Shown here in pieces: positions 53,714 through 61,748 of a DNA stretch of 64,000 nt. A program made the position numbers and the translations under genes. The notes beneath the pieces were generated by a model, which saw only the letters and a list, made by a program, of their open reading frames with translations, was not told the origin of the DNA and searched no databases. This DNA comes from Geothrix edaphica (GTDB lineage: Bacteria; Acidobacteriota; Holophagae; Holophagales; Holophagaceae): assembly GCF_030268045.1 (NCBI RefSeq), contig NZ_BSDC01000001.1, positions 1,488,001 through 1,552,000 of the forward strand. The letters are read 5' to 3'. Each line of letters starts with the position of its first letter. Position 1 is the first letter of the stretch.

Positions 53714-53986
53714 CTAGCGCCACCCCCCGCCGCGCCGGTGGACCTCTCTGGGCCAGTGGGACCGGGGCAGTTCCCTCCGGTCGCCGTCTCTCGAAGAGGA
53801 GTAGTACCAGCGATCGCCGGTATAGAAGTAGTGGTAGCCCCCCTGCGAGTAGTAGTCGTCATCGCCGATCTCCACGACCACCGGCAGGATGGGAACGACT
53901 TCCAGCCCTCCGCCCCGCCTGGGTCCAACCAGACACGCCGAGAGCATGAGAATCGAGAAGATCGGGACAATCACTTTGCCTGTCAT
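53714..53986 (-). CDS. Small lipoprotein
   Basis: 90 residues. The lipobox LSAC follows MTGKVIVPIFSILM. The mature part has Gly/Arg, a hydrophobic strand (LEVVPILPVVVEIG) and a Tyr-rich stretch (DDDYYSQGGYHYFYTGDRWYYSS) followed by Arg/His. AAGGAGAAAAAC precedes the ATG at 53986. No family is recognised. The Omp85 gene follows 107 bp downstream. Confidence 0.75.
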   Translation of the reverse strand: MTGKVIVPIFSILMLSACLVGPRRGGGLEVVPILPVVVEIGDDDYYSQGGYHYFYTGDRWYYSSSRDGDRRELPRSHWPREVHRRGGGWR

Positions 53987-54511
53987 GTTTTTCTCCTTCA
54001 CGGCCTGGCGATTCGAAGAGCGCCCGCTCCTGCAGCGCAGGAGGGGAAACCAGCGGGGAGCACCTTGCGGTTGCCATCCCTGGAGGGTCACGCCTCGATC
54101 CGAAGGTGATCCCGCCTGTTGGATCGCATAATTCAAGCCATATATTAAATATTTTGTTTATATATATTTACAACAAATTATCAAACCCTTCGCCAGCTTG
54201 GGCCCCATCAAGATGATGTGGGGGTTCCTCTATTTTGATCGGATCCAGGTCCGCATTCCTTTGAACCGAAACCGAACGGAATGAATATCAAGCTTGTTTT
54301 CAGTGTGTTGCGTGCCACGAATCGTTCGGAATGGAAGCTGCGTTTGACACCTGGTCTTCCGGTGGCCTTTGGGGGACCTGCGCGAGCCCGTTCCCCGCAA
54401 CCCCAGAGTGTCGCCCCAACCTGCGGGTGATCCCATGGCACATGACCACAGCCTCGGCCCGGCCACCTTGAGCTTCCCCGGGAGCACAGAGGCCATCCCG
54501 ACAGGGTTGCC
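53987..54511. promoter_or_regulatory. 525-bp region with very AT-rich core
   Basis: No gene is supported. The segment 54128-54187 is almost pure AT (ATATATTAAATATTTTG, TATATATATTTAC) in an otherwise GC-rich genome. It separates the divergent lipoprotein and PerM genes and is a good place for promoters or a nucleoid-protein site. The remainder (54190-54511) shows nothing I can name. Confidence 0.5.
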
Positions 54512-55762
54512 ATGAGCACACCAGAGCCGCCAGCCAAGGCCTCCCAGCCAGCCCCGGGCCCACCGCAGCCTCCGCCATCCGGGCCGCGGACCCTGCGCCT
54601 GGAGATTCCCCCGTCGACGCTGCTGCGGCTGGTCCTCCTCGGCCTCGCACTGTGGGGATTGATCCGCCTGTGGCCCGTGATCCTCGTGCTGGTCGTCGCC
54701 CTTCTCATCGTGGGGACCCTCAGCCCTGCCGTGCAGTGGCTCGAGTCCAGAGGGATCAGCCGCGGATGGGGGATCGCGATCGTCTTTGCCAGCCTCTTCA
54801 CGGTGGCGGTCCTCACGGTGACCTTGACGATCCCCTCACTCCTCGCCCAGGCCTCGGCGCTCCTCGAGCGGGAACCCATGGCCCGCGCAGGTCTGGCCGA
54901 CTACCTCGCCCGGTACCCCCTGAGCACCCCCTTTGCGAACTGGCTGAAACACCTGGATTACAGCGCGTCATGGAACCAGGTCGGCGCCACCGCCCTGTCC
55001 TACTCGATGCGCCTCTTCGAGGTCGCAGCCTACGGAATGAGCGCCCTCTTCCTCGGGCTCTACATGATGATCGACCGGGATCGCCTGCGGGGCGGGCTGT
55101 TCGCCGTGGTGCCGAGGACCCATCACATCCGGCTCTCCCGGGTCCTGCTGAACCTGGAGACCATCGTCGGCGCCTACATCCGCGGGCAGCTGATCACCTG
55201 CCTGCTCATCGGCGCGTTCACCTTCGTCCTGCTGACGGCCTGCGGCGTGAAGAACGCGATGGCCCTGGCGGTATTCGCCGGGATCGCCGATGTCCTGCCC
55301 TATGTCGGCGCCATCATGTCGGTGGTTCCCGTGGTCCTGGTCGCGCTCGGCCACAGCCCGGCGATCGCGGCCATCGTCCTGGTGATGATGCTCGCGTACG
55401 AGGAATTCGAGGGCCGTGTGCTCATTCCGCGGATCTACGGCCGGGCGCTCCGCCTGCCCTCCTCCGTCGTGTTCTTCGCCCTCCTGGCCGGGGGAACCCT
55501 GATGGGGCTGCTGGGCGCGCTGCTCGCGCTACCGGTGGCCGCGACCGTCATGATGCTGATCGAGGAGCTGCGCGTCGAGCTGCCGGGCGAGCAGGAACAA
55601 GTCGCCGATACGGTGCTGCGCGCCCGGGACGACCTTGCGGAGGAGGAATACGAGCGCCGGACCGAAGGCGTGGCGGCCGAGCAGGCCGCTGCCATCGCCG
55701 TGGAGATCTCCGTGGATCGGAAGAAGGAAGAGCACCAGGCTCCCCCTCCTTCAGGCACATAA
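54512..55762 (+). CDS. AI-2E/PerM-family membrane protein
   Basis: 416 residues. A Pro-rich N-terminus precedes ~8 membrane helices in the PerM arrangement. The amphipathic middle (LARYPLSTPFANWLKHLDY) lies between helices 3 and 4, and the conserved motifs MMIDRDRLRGGLFAVVP, GAYIRGQLITCLLIGAFTF, ADVLPYVGAIMSVVP and EEFEGRVLIPRIYGRALRLPS are all visible. Family members export AI-2 (TqsA) or act as antiporters; the substrate here is unknown. A charged cytoplasmic tail follows. Confidence 0.88.
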   Translation: MSTPEPPAKASQPAPGPPQPPPSGPRTLRLEIPPSTLLRLVLLGLALWGLIRLWPVILVLVVALLIVGTLSPAVQWLESRGISRGWGIAIVFASLFTVAVLTVTLTIPSLLAQASALLEREPMARAGLADYLARYPLSTPFANWLKHLDYSASWNQVGATALSYSMRLFEVAAYGMSALFLGLYMMIDRDRLRGGLFAVVPRTHHIRLSRVLLNLETIVGAYIRGQLITCLLIGAFTFVLLTACGVKNAMALAVFAGIADVLPYVGAIMSVVPVVLVALGHSPAIAAIVLVMMLAYEEFEGRVLIPRIYGRALRLPSSVVFFALLAGGTLMGLLGALLALPVAATVMMLIEELRVELPGEQEQVADTVLRARDDLAEEEYERRTEGVAAEQAAAIAVEISVDRKKEEHQAPPPSGT

Positions 55763-55829
55763 ATCCCTGCTTGCTCAGAGTCCGAGCCCCCGCGCACCCA
55801 CAAGTCTCTGGATAGGGGATGTAGAACAA

Positions 55830-55860
55830 CTTGGGCCCAGGTGCATGACCTGGGCCCAAG
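55830..55860 (-). terminator. Terminator of the tRNA-Arg gene
   Basis: A perfect 13-bp stem (55830-55842 with 55848-55860) and 5-base loop, 12 bp beyond the tRNA 3' end on the minus strand, followed by TTGTTCT. Confidence 0.8.
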
Positions 55861-55872
55861 GGTTGCATCGAT

Positions 55873-55949
55873 TGGTGGTCCCGGAGCGACTCGAACGCCC
55901 GACCCTCAGATTCGTAGTCTGATGCTCTATCCAGCTGAGCTACGGGACC
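55873..55949 (-). tRNA. tRNA-Arg (anticodon ACG)
   Basis: A 77-base cloverleaf with the 3' CCA encoded. The acceptor arms are GGTCCCG and CGGGACC, the D-arm is in AGCTCAGCTGGATAGAGC, the anticodon loop is CTACGAA on a TCAGA/TCTGA stem, and the T-arm contains GTTCGAGTC. A34 is normally deaminated to inosine to read CGU, CGC and CGA. A terminator follows and the GlpD-like gene ends 16 bp upstream. Confidence 0.96.
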
Positions 55950-55965
55950 GCGTGAAGAAATGATT

Positions 55966-57198
55966 CTACCGGATCTCCGCCGCCTGTCCATCCCAAAGGC
56001 GCAGGGGCGCGGTGGTGGAGGCCTCGCAGCGCAGGCCGGTGAGGTCCGTGGCCAGGCGGTCCATGAGGGCCCGGGCGGTGGTGAGCTTGCCGCCCAGCAC
56101 GAGGGTGAGGTTCGGGATGCGGGCATGCCGCTCCAGGACAGCCTCGCGGCTCAGGTGCGTGGTGGCGCCGGTGGCGGCCACCAGGGGCCGTACGCCCAGC
56201 TCCTCGGCCCACACCAGCATCTCACGCCAGGGGAGGCTGGGCAGGTTGGCCTCCAGGGCGCCGAAGAGCTCCTCCCGCTCCGCCTCGAGGATGGGCACCC
56301 AACCGTCCTCCACCTCACGCTCGGTGGTGCCCACCTGGAGCAAGCCATCCCGGGGGACCACGAAGAGGATGCGCCCCTTGGGCCGCCGGATGGCCCAGGG
56401 CCGCTCGCAGCCCGGCACGGCGTCGAACCAGAGGTGGATGCCGGAAGACAGCCGCAGCCGCTTCCGTGTCTCGCCGAACCACTGCGCCATGGCGCCGTCC
56501 GTCCAGGGCCCCAGGGCGAAGACCCAGCGGCGCGCCCGCAGCTGGCGTGCTGATCCGTCCCGGCGGTCCCGCAGGTGCAGGAGCTTCAGGCCGCCGTCGC
56601 CCTGCTCGAAGCCCTCCGGCTCGTGGAAATCCAGCAGCATGGCCTCGCTGGAGGCCGCCAGATCCCTCGTCAGTTCCCGGTCCCAGGTCATGAGGTCGGC
56701 GTAGGCCGTGGCGCCGCGGAAGGGGCCGAGGACGCCCCGCGGATCGGCCAGGAAGGCTTCCTTCGGAACGTGGCCGAGGCTCAGGCCCGCGGGCCAGCCG
56801 GGCCGCTCGGCGCCCCAGTGGTCGTAGAGGCCGATGCCGACGCGGTGCGCCAGGCCCTCGGCCCAATACCGGTGGGGCATCCAGAAAGCCTCCCAGCGGC
56901 AGCGGCGGGGCGCGATGCGGGCCCAGGTGGCGCGCTCGGCCAGGCCCTCCCGCATCTGGCGGATATCGCCCGTGAGCATGTAGCGGATGCCGCCATGCAG
57001 GAGCTGGCTGGACCACTGGCTGGTGCCGCCGCCCACCTCGCCCTTGTCCACCAGGGCGCAGGTGACGCCCCGCAGGGTCAGCTCCCGCGCCAGGGCCGCG
57101 CCGTGGATGCCGGCGCCCAGGATGGCCACCTCCGCCTCCACGCTGGCTGGAAGGGTGCAGGACCCTTGGGGTGGCGCGGGCCAGGCTGCATCCGACAT
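55966..57198 (-). CDS. FAD-dependent glycerol-3-phosphate dehydrogenase-like protein
   Basis: 410 residues. It begins with a Rossmann FAD motif (AILGAGIHGAALARELTLRG) and has the GlpD-type segments TSQWSSQLLHGGIRYML, GPWTDG and LTLVLGGKLTTARALMDRL. It is shorter than E. coli GlpD (~500 residues) and lacks most of the C-terminal cap, so it is a family member of less certain substrate. GAGG five bases upstream favours the ATG at 57198 over the GTG at 57204. Confidence 0.8.
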   Translation of the reverse strand: MSDAAWPAPPQGSCTLPASVEAEVAILGAGIHGAALARELTLRGVTCALVDKGEVGGGTSQWSSQLLHGGIRYMLTGDIRQMREGLAERATWARIAPRRCRWEAFWMPHRYWAEGLAHRVGIGLYDHWGAERPGWPAGLSLGHVPKEAFLADPRGVLGPFRGATAYADLMTWDRELTRDLAASSEAMLLDFHEPEGFEQGDGGLKLLHLRDRRDGSARQLRARRWVFALGPWTDGAMAQWFGETRKRLRLSSGIHLWFDAVPGCERPWAIRRPKGRILFVVPRDGLLQVGTTEREVEDGWVPILEAEREELFGALEANLPSLPWREMLVWAEELGVRPLVAATGATTHLSREAVLERHARIPNLTLVLGGKLTTARALMDRLATDLTGLRCEASTTAPLRLWDGQAAEIR

Positions 57199-57249
57199 GA
57201 GCACCTCACCAGCAGTGTGCCGGGTTCTGACAAGGTTTCGTATGGTTCA

Positions 57250-58479
57250 ATGGCCCCCATGACTCAGACTCGCCTGCGCACCGTCCTGAACCTCACGGTC
57301 CTCGTGGCCGCGCTGGGGTACTTCGTCGACATGTTCGACCTGCTGCTCTTCCCCATCGTCCGCCAGCCCAGCCTCACGGCCCTGGGCGTCCCCGCGGCCA
57401 TGCAGATCGACGTCGGGGCCCACCTCCTGAACTGGCAGATGGCGGGCATGCTGCTCGGCGGCATCTTCTGGGGCATCCTGGGCGACAAGAAGGGCCGCCT
57501 CTCCACCCTGTTCGGCAGCATCGCCCTCTACTCCGTGGCGAACCTCGCCAATGCCTTCGTCCAGTCCGTCCCGGCCTATGCGATGTGGCGCTTCCTGGCG
57601 GGCCTGGGGCTGGCGGGCGAGCTGGGCGCGGCGGTCACCATGGTGTCCGAGATCCTGCCGAAGGACCTCCGCGGCTATGGCACCGCCATCGTCGCCGCCG
57701 TGGGGATCTTCGGGGCCGTGACCGCCAAGCTGGTGGGCGACTTCTTCCCCTGGCGCGTCACCTATGCGGTGGGCGGCCTGCTGGGCGTGGCCCTGCTCTT
57801 CCTGCGGGTGGGCCTGCGGGAGAGCTTCATGTTCGCGAAGACCCACGAGGCCACCGTGACCCGCGGGGACTTCCTCAGCCTCTTCACGGACTGGGGTCGC
57901 CTGGGCCGCTATGTCCGGTGCATCCTCATCGGCCTCCCCACCTGGTACGTGGTGGGGATCCTCATCACCTTCTCGCCGGAGTTCGCCCCGGTGCTGAAGG
58001 TGACGGGCCCAGTGAAGGCCGGCACCGCCGTCGCCTTCTGCTACACGGGAATCACCCTCGGCAGCGTGCTGAGCGGCTTCCTCAGCCAGGCCCTGCAGAC
58101 CCGGAAGAAGGTGGTCGGGTGGTTCGCCGCCGGGGCTTTGGCAGGAGTCGCGGTGTACCTGACGACCCGGGGGCTGACTCCGGGGGCGTTCTACGTGCTG
58201 GCCGGCTACCTGGGCCTGGCCACGGGCTACTGGGCCGTCTTCGTGACCGTGGCCGCCGAGCAGTTCGGCACCAACCTCCGGGCCACCGTCGCCACCACGG
58301 TGCCCAATTTCGTCCGGGGCGCAGTGCCGCTCATCACGGGCAGCTTCCTCTTCTTCCGGCCGTCCATGGGCCTGGTGCGCTCCGCCTGGATCGTGGGGAT
58401 CGCCTGCTTCGTCCTGGCCTTCGGCGCCCTCTGGGGCCTGCCGGAGACCCATGGGCGGGACCTGGATTTCGTCGAGTAA
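57250..58479 (+). CDS. MFS transporter (metabolite/proton symporter type)
   Basis: 409 residues with 12 hydrophobic segments. Sequence features are YFVDMFDLLLFPIVR in helix 1, the MFS loop GDKKGRLSTLFGS, and RFLAGLGLAGELGAAVTMVSEILP, which together suggest the sugar/metabolite proton symporter subfamily. Starts at 57250 and 57259 are both possible. The substrate is unknown. It diverges from the GlpD-like gene. Confidence 0.85.
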   Translation: MAPMTQTRLRTVLNLTVLVAALGYFVDMFDLLLFPIVRQPSLTALGVPAAMQIDVGAHLLNWQMAGMLLGGIFWGILGDKKGRLSTLFGSIALYSVANLANAFVQSVPAYAMWRFLAGLGLAGELGAAVTMVSEILPKDLRGYGTAIVAAVGIFGAVTAKLVGDFFPWRVTYAVGGLLGVALLFLRVGLRESFMFAKTHEATVTRGDFLSLFTDWGRLGRYVRCILIGLPTWYVVGILITFSPEFAPVLKVTGPVKAGTAVAFCYTGITLGSVLSGFLSQALQTRKKVVGWFAAGALAGVAVYLTTRGLTPGAFYVLAGYLGLATGYWAVFVTVAAEQFGTNLRATVATTVPNFVRGAVPLITGSFLFFRPSMGLVRSAWIVGIACFVLAFGALWGLPETHGRDLDFVE

Positions 58480-58488
58480 CTGGCGAGC

Positions 58489-59217
58489 CTAGTAGACCGC
58501 GTCAGCTCCGCCGTCGAGCGGGATCACAGCCCCCGTCGTCCATCCGCTCTCGCCGCCGAGCAGGTGCGCGGCCAGGGCGGCCACCTCGGCTTCGGTGCCG
58601 AGGCGCCCCAGGGGATTCACGGCCGACAGCGCGGCCAGATCGCCCTCGGGATCCGCGCTGGCAGCCAGGCGGGCGTCCACCATGGCCGTGCGGATGGGGC
58701 CCGGCGCAATGGCATTGCAGCGGATGCGCCGCGGCGCCCACTCCAGGGCCAGCACCTTCGCCAGCATGTGGACCCCGGCCTTGGCCACGCTGTAGGCCGC
58801 GCTGTCCGGGATGGCCCGGAGGCCGATGTTGGAGCCCACGAGCACGACACTTCCACCATCCTTCAGTCGGCTTGCCAGATGGTGAGCCATGAGCCAGGGA
58901 CCGCGGAGGTTCACAGCGATGGCCGCATCGAAATCCGCGGTGGACGTGGAAGCCACGGAGCCCAGCACCAGGCCGCCCGCGTTCAGGAACATCCCATCCA
59001 ATTCCGGGCATTCCCGGGCGTAGGCCGCCACGGCCGCATCATCCGAATGATCCAGGACCACGTGGACCGCATCCGGCAGCGTGTCCCGGAGTGTGTCCAG
59101 ATGCCGGCCCGCCAGGATCAGGTCCGCGCCGCGGTCCCTGAAGAGTCGCGCCGCCGCCCGTCCGATGCCGCTTCCGGCGCCCGTGACGAGGATGCGCCGA
59201 CCCTGCAGGCTGTTCAT
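58489..59217 (-). CDS. Short-chain dehydrogenase/reductase
   Basis: 242 residues of the classical SDR type. The cofactor motif is TGAGSGIGRAA, NAGG marks strand 4, and the catalytic residues are in VLVGSNIGL and AYSVAKAG (S, Y, K). GRH after strand 2 suggests preference for NADP. GGESGWTTGAVIPLDGGAD ends it. It overlaps the DUF502 gene by 4 bp (ATGA), making it the last gene of the pgsA operon. Confidence 0.88.
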   Translation of the reverse strand: MNSLQGRRILVTGAGSGIGRAAARLFRDRGADLILAGRHLDTLRDTLPDAVHVVLDHSDDAAVAAYARECPELDGMFLNAGGLVLGSVASTSTADFDAAIAVNLRGPWLMAHHLASRLKDGGSVVLVGSNIGLRAIPDSAAYSVAKAGVHMLAKVLALEWAPRRIRCNAIAPGPIRTAMVDARLAASADPEGDLAALSAVNPLGRLGTEAEVAALAAHLLGGESGWTTGAVIPLDGGADAVY

Positions 59218-59852
59218 GGTTTCTCCGGCAGCCGGAAGGAACCGGTGCCCGTCCGGGGCGGCACCACGACGCCGCCGCTGATGGCCCAGGTCAGGGCCTG
59301 GTCGGCGCTGAGGTCCGCCGGCCTCACCTTCGAAGCCTCGATCATGATCACGTAGCCGGAGGTGGGGTTGGGGGCGGTCGGAATGTAGACGGCCAGCATG
59401 CCCTGTCCCCCCGGGATGGCCCAGGAGCAGTCCCGGCTGGCCACGAAACCCAGGGTGTAGGAGCCGGGATGGGGCCACTCCACGACCACCACCTCCTTGA
59501 AGCTGCCGCCGCGGCCCGACTGGATGGCGCCCATGAGCTGCCGGGTGGCGCCGTAGACGGTCTTCACGACGGGCACGGACATCATCAGCTCATCCAGCCA
59601 GGACAGCAGCTGGCGGCCGATGAAGTTGCCCATCAAGGCGCCCACCACCACCAGCAGCATCACGGTGGCCAGGCCGGAGAACAGCGCCAGCGCCCAGGTC
59701 GGCGGGTCCGGCACGTGGATCAGGTGGGCCAGGAAGGTCAGCGGCTCCCGGAAGATGCCCACCAGGGCCGTGAAGATGCCCCGGAGGATCCAGAGCGTCA
59801 CCACCAGGGGCAGCAAGGTGAACAGGCCCGCGAGGAGGTACTTCCGAATCAT
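59214..59852 (-). CDS. DUF502 membrane protein
   Basis: 212 residues. Two membrane helices (LLAGLFTLLPLVVTLWIL and ALALFSGLATVMLLVVVGALMGNFIG) precede a conserved cytoplasmic domain (SVPVVKTVYGATRQLM, EVVVVEWPHPGSYTLGFVAS, LAVYIPTAPNPTSGYVIM). The family has no proven function. Its ATG overlaps the stop of a 35-codon leader whose opening copies this gene's first 11 codons. Confidence 0.88.
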   Translation of the reverse strand: MIRKYLLAGLFTLLPLVVTLWILRGIFTALVGIFREPLTFLAHLIHVPDPPTWALALFSGLATVMLLVVVGALMGNFIGRQLLSWLDELMMSVPVVKTVYGATRQLMGAIQSGRGGSFKEVVVVEWPHPGSYTLGFVASRDCSWAIPGGQGMLAVYIPTAPNPTSGYVIMIEASKVRPADLSADQALTWAISGGVVVPPRTGTGSFRLPEKP

Positions 59853-59956
59853 CGGTACACCCCATGTCGACACACGAACCACGCTCCACCGAGCGTCTCG
59901 CGCATCCCTGCAGGGGATGCCGAGAACAGGCCTGCGAGGAGATACTTGCGGAACAT
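59849..59956 (-). CDS. 35-residue leader with duplicated DUF502 start
   Basis: The ATG at 59954-59956 directly follows the pgsA stop (TGAATG), and the TGA at 59849-59851 overlaps the DUF502 ATG. Residues 1-11 are MFRKYLLAGLF against MIRKYLLAGLF in DUF502. Outside codon 2, every difference in these codons is a silent third-position change. The remainder (SASPAGMRETLGGAWFVCRHGVYR) is unrelated. Two back-to-back hairpins (59881-59896 and 59897-59924) lie inside. It is either the remnant of a tandem DUF502 copy or a functional coupling leader. Confidence 0.5.
   Translation of the reverse strand: MFRKYLLAGLFSASPAGMRETLGGAWFVCRHGVYR
59881..59924 (-). promoter_or_regulatory. Two adjacent hairpins inside the DUF502 leader
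   Basis: ACGCTC-CACC-GAGCGT (59881-59896, 6 bp, 4-base loop) is immediately followed by a larger stem (59897-59924: CTCG plus GCATCCC against GGGATGC plus CGAG, one bulged base, 5-base loop containing the centre of CTGCAG). They could form on the pgsA-DUF502 transcript. Confidence 0.55.
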
Positions 59957-60610
59957 TCAGTGTCCTTCGGAATCCTTGTGCCCGGTGAGGCGGCCTTCTT
60001 CGGCCAGGATGCTTGGTCCCACCACCTTCCAGAAGCCGTGGAAATAGGAGATGGCGCTCCAGATGGCGAGGATGACGGCACCCCAGAGCAGCAGCACGCC
60101 CATGCCCCAGAAGAAACTGTAGGGCCGGTTGAGCTGGATGAAGAGGTGGAAGATCTCCTTGTGGGTCCAGTCGTAGAGCCAGTAGTCGAGCCGCGGGCCG
60201 AGGATGAGACAGGAGATGGCCGCCACCTGGAAGCCCATCTTCCACTTGCCGATGGCGCCGGCCGGAATGGTCATGCCCTCTTCGCTGGCGATGCCCCGCA
60301 GGCCCGTCACGGCGAACTCCCGGGAGAGGATGATGAAGGTCATCCAGGCCGGGGCCAGGTTCAGCTCCACCAGAGAGATCAGGGCTCCGGACACCAGCAG
60401 CTTGTCCGCCAGGGGATCCAGCAGCTTGCCGAGGGTGGTCACCTGCTTCCAGCGCCGGGCGAAGTAGCCGTCCAGGGCGTCCGTGATGGAGGCGGCCCAG
60501 AACACCAGCACACCGATGACTTCGTGATTCGTCACCTTGGTCATGAGCACCACGACCAGGACTGGGACCATGAGGATCCGCGCGAGCGACAGGAAATTGG
60601 GCAGGTTCAT
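59957..60610 (-). CDS. pgsA: CDP-diacylglycerol-glycerol-3-phosphate phosphatidyltransferase
   Basis: 217 residues with ~5 membrane helices. The CDP-alcohol phosphotransferase motif D-x2-DG-x2-AR-x8-G-x3-D-x3-D is complete (DALDGYFARRWKQVTTLGKL, then LDPLADK). It makes phosphatidylglycerol phosphate, the precursor of PG and cardiolipin, so it fits the PLD-type gene at 38.7 kb. It heads the pgsA-leader-DUF502-SDR operon and ends against the leader ATG. A C-terminal extension (~residues 175-217) is longer than in E. coli. Confidence 0.92.
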   Translation of the reverse strand: MNLPNFLSLARILMVPVLVVVLMTKVTNHEVIGVLVFWAASITDALDGYFARRWKQVTTLGKLLDPLADKLLVSGALISLVELNLAPAWMTFIILSREFAVTGLRGIASEEGMTIPAGAIGKWKMGFQVAAISCLILGPRLDYWLYDWTHKEIFHLFIQLNRPYSFFWGMGVLLLWGAVILAIWSAISYFHGFWKVVGPSILAEEGRLTGHKDSEGH

Positions 60611-60709
60611 GACGGGCGTTCGGCTCCGCCTCTAGCCTACCGCCATTTGGGGAACCACCACGCGGCCCCGCCCCGGAAGCCCGTGACATCGGCCATCCCG
60701 GAGGCGAGG

Positions 60710-61678
60710 ATGATCCTGGGAGGTGGCCTGCGCGTGCCCGTCGAACACCCGGATCCAATGGCATTCAGGGCCTGGCTTCGGTCTGAGGCCCTGGCCGCCG
60801 GGTTCGCCCGGGCGGGGTTCGCCGACTGCGAGCCCTTCCGGGATGAGGAAGAGCATCTCCGGGCCTGGTTCCAGGAAGGCCGAGGCGCCCTGCTCCCCTA
60901 CCTGGACCCAGCCGCGCTCCTGGACCCGCGAGCCCTCTGGCCCCAGGCCCGCACGGCCCTGGTGGGTTTCTTCCCCTATGCCCGGCCGGAGGCCGTGCCC
61001 GGCGCGGCTCCGGGCAGCCTCAAGCTGAGCCGCTACCTGTGGGGCCCGGACTACCACATGATCCTGAAGCCCCGCCTGACCCGGGTGCTGGAGGCGGCCC
61101 AGGCCCGCTGGCCGGGGCTGGAAGGCCGAGTCTGCGTGGACACGGCCCCCCTGCTGGAGCGCCAGCTGGCCGCCCGGGCCGGCCTGGGCTGGCAGGGCAG
61201 GCACACCCTCCTCATCGCCGGAAAGGACGGCTCCTGGGGCTTCCTGGGCGTGCTGCTGCTGTCCATCGAGCTGCCGCCGGACGAGCCGTTCGGGACCCAG
61301 CAGTGCGGAACCTGCACCGCCTGCCTGGAAGCCTGCCCCTCCGGCGCCCTGGAGGCCTTCCGGCTCGACCCGGCCCGCTGCCTCACCACCTACACCATCG
61401 AGACCGAGACCGAACCACCCCCGGACATTGCCTCGGCGTTGGCGGAGAGCCGCTGGGCGGCGGGCTGCGACGCCTGCCAGGAGGTCTGCCCCTGGAACCG
61501 GGTGCCCATCTGGGGAGATCCCACTCTCTGGGGCGGCCCCAGCCCCCTCCACACCCGCTCTGCCGGGGACCTGCCCCGGGGCGCGGCCCAGTGGCGGAAG
61601 CTCACCCGGCGGACCGCCCTGAGGCGCGTGAGGGACCGCCACTGGCGGGCCACCCTGGGCCGAATCCTGGGAGAGTGA
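60710..61678 (+). CDS. queG: Epoxyqueuosine reductase QueG
   Basis: 322 residues. It reduces epoxyqueuosine to queuosine in tRNA using cobalamin and two 4Fe-4S clusters. The cluster cysteines are in CGTCTACLEACPSGAL and CDACQEVCPWN. The N-terminal cobalamin-binding domain has RYLWGPDYH and CVDTAPLLERQLAARAGLGW, both typical. GGAGG precedes the ATG at 60710. It is divergent from pgsA with ~100 bp between them. Confidence 0.92.
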   Translation: MILGGGLRVPVEHPDPMAFRAWLRSEALAAGFARAGFADCEPFRDEEEHLRAWFQEGRGALLPYLDPAALLDPRALWPQARTALVGFFPYARPEAVPGAAPGSLKLSRYLWGPDYHMILKPRLTRVLEAAQARWPGLEGRVCVDTAPLLERQLAARAGLGWQGRHTLLIAGKDGSWGFLGVLLLSIELPPDEPFGTQQCGTCTACLEACPSGALEAFRLDPARCLTTYTIETETEPPPDIASALAESRWAAGCDACQEVCPWNRVPIWGDPTLWGGPSPLHTRSAGDLPRGAAQWRKLTRRTALRRVRDRHWRATLGRILGE

Positions 61679-61685
61679 TTTTTCA

Positions 61686-61715
61686 TTGGAACTATTGGAC
61701 TTTTTTCCATATAAA
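61686..61715 (+). promoter_or_regulatory. Candidate speA promoter
   Basis: TTGGAA (61686-61691) and TATAAA (61710-61715), 18 bases apart, in a locally AT-rich stretch. Transcription would start near 61722, giving a leader of about 310 bases. A 6-bp hairpin (61724-61739) would sit at the 5' end. Assigned by eye. Confidence 0.45.
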
Positions 61716-61748
61716 CAAACTTCCGGCCAAAGGTGGCCGCCCCGGTAT

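Noticed and set aside
53987-54511. Small genes in the AT-rich region before PerM
   Set aside because: Frames there lack ribosome-binding sites and have no family-like sequence.
59853-59956. A second full DUF502 gene
   Set aside because: Only the first 11 codons match; the rest is unrelated and ends at 59849.
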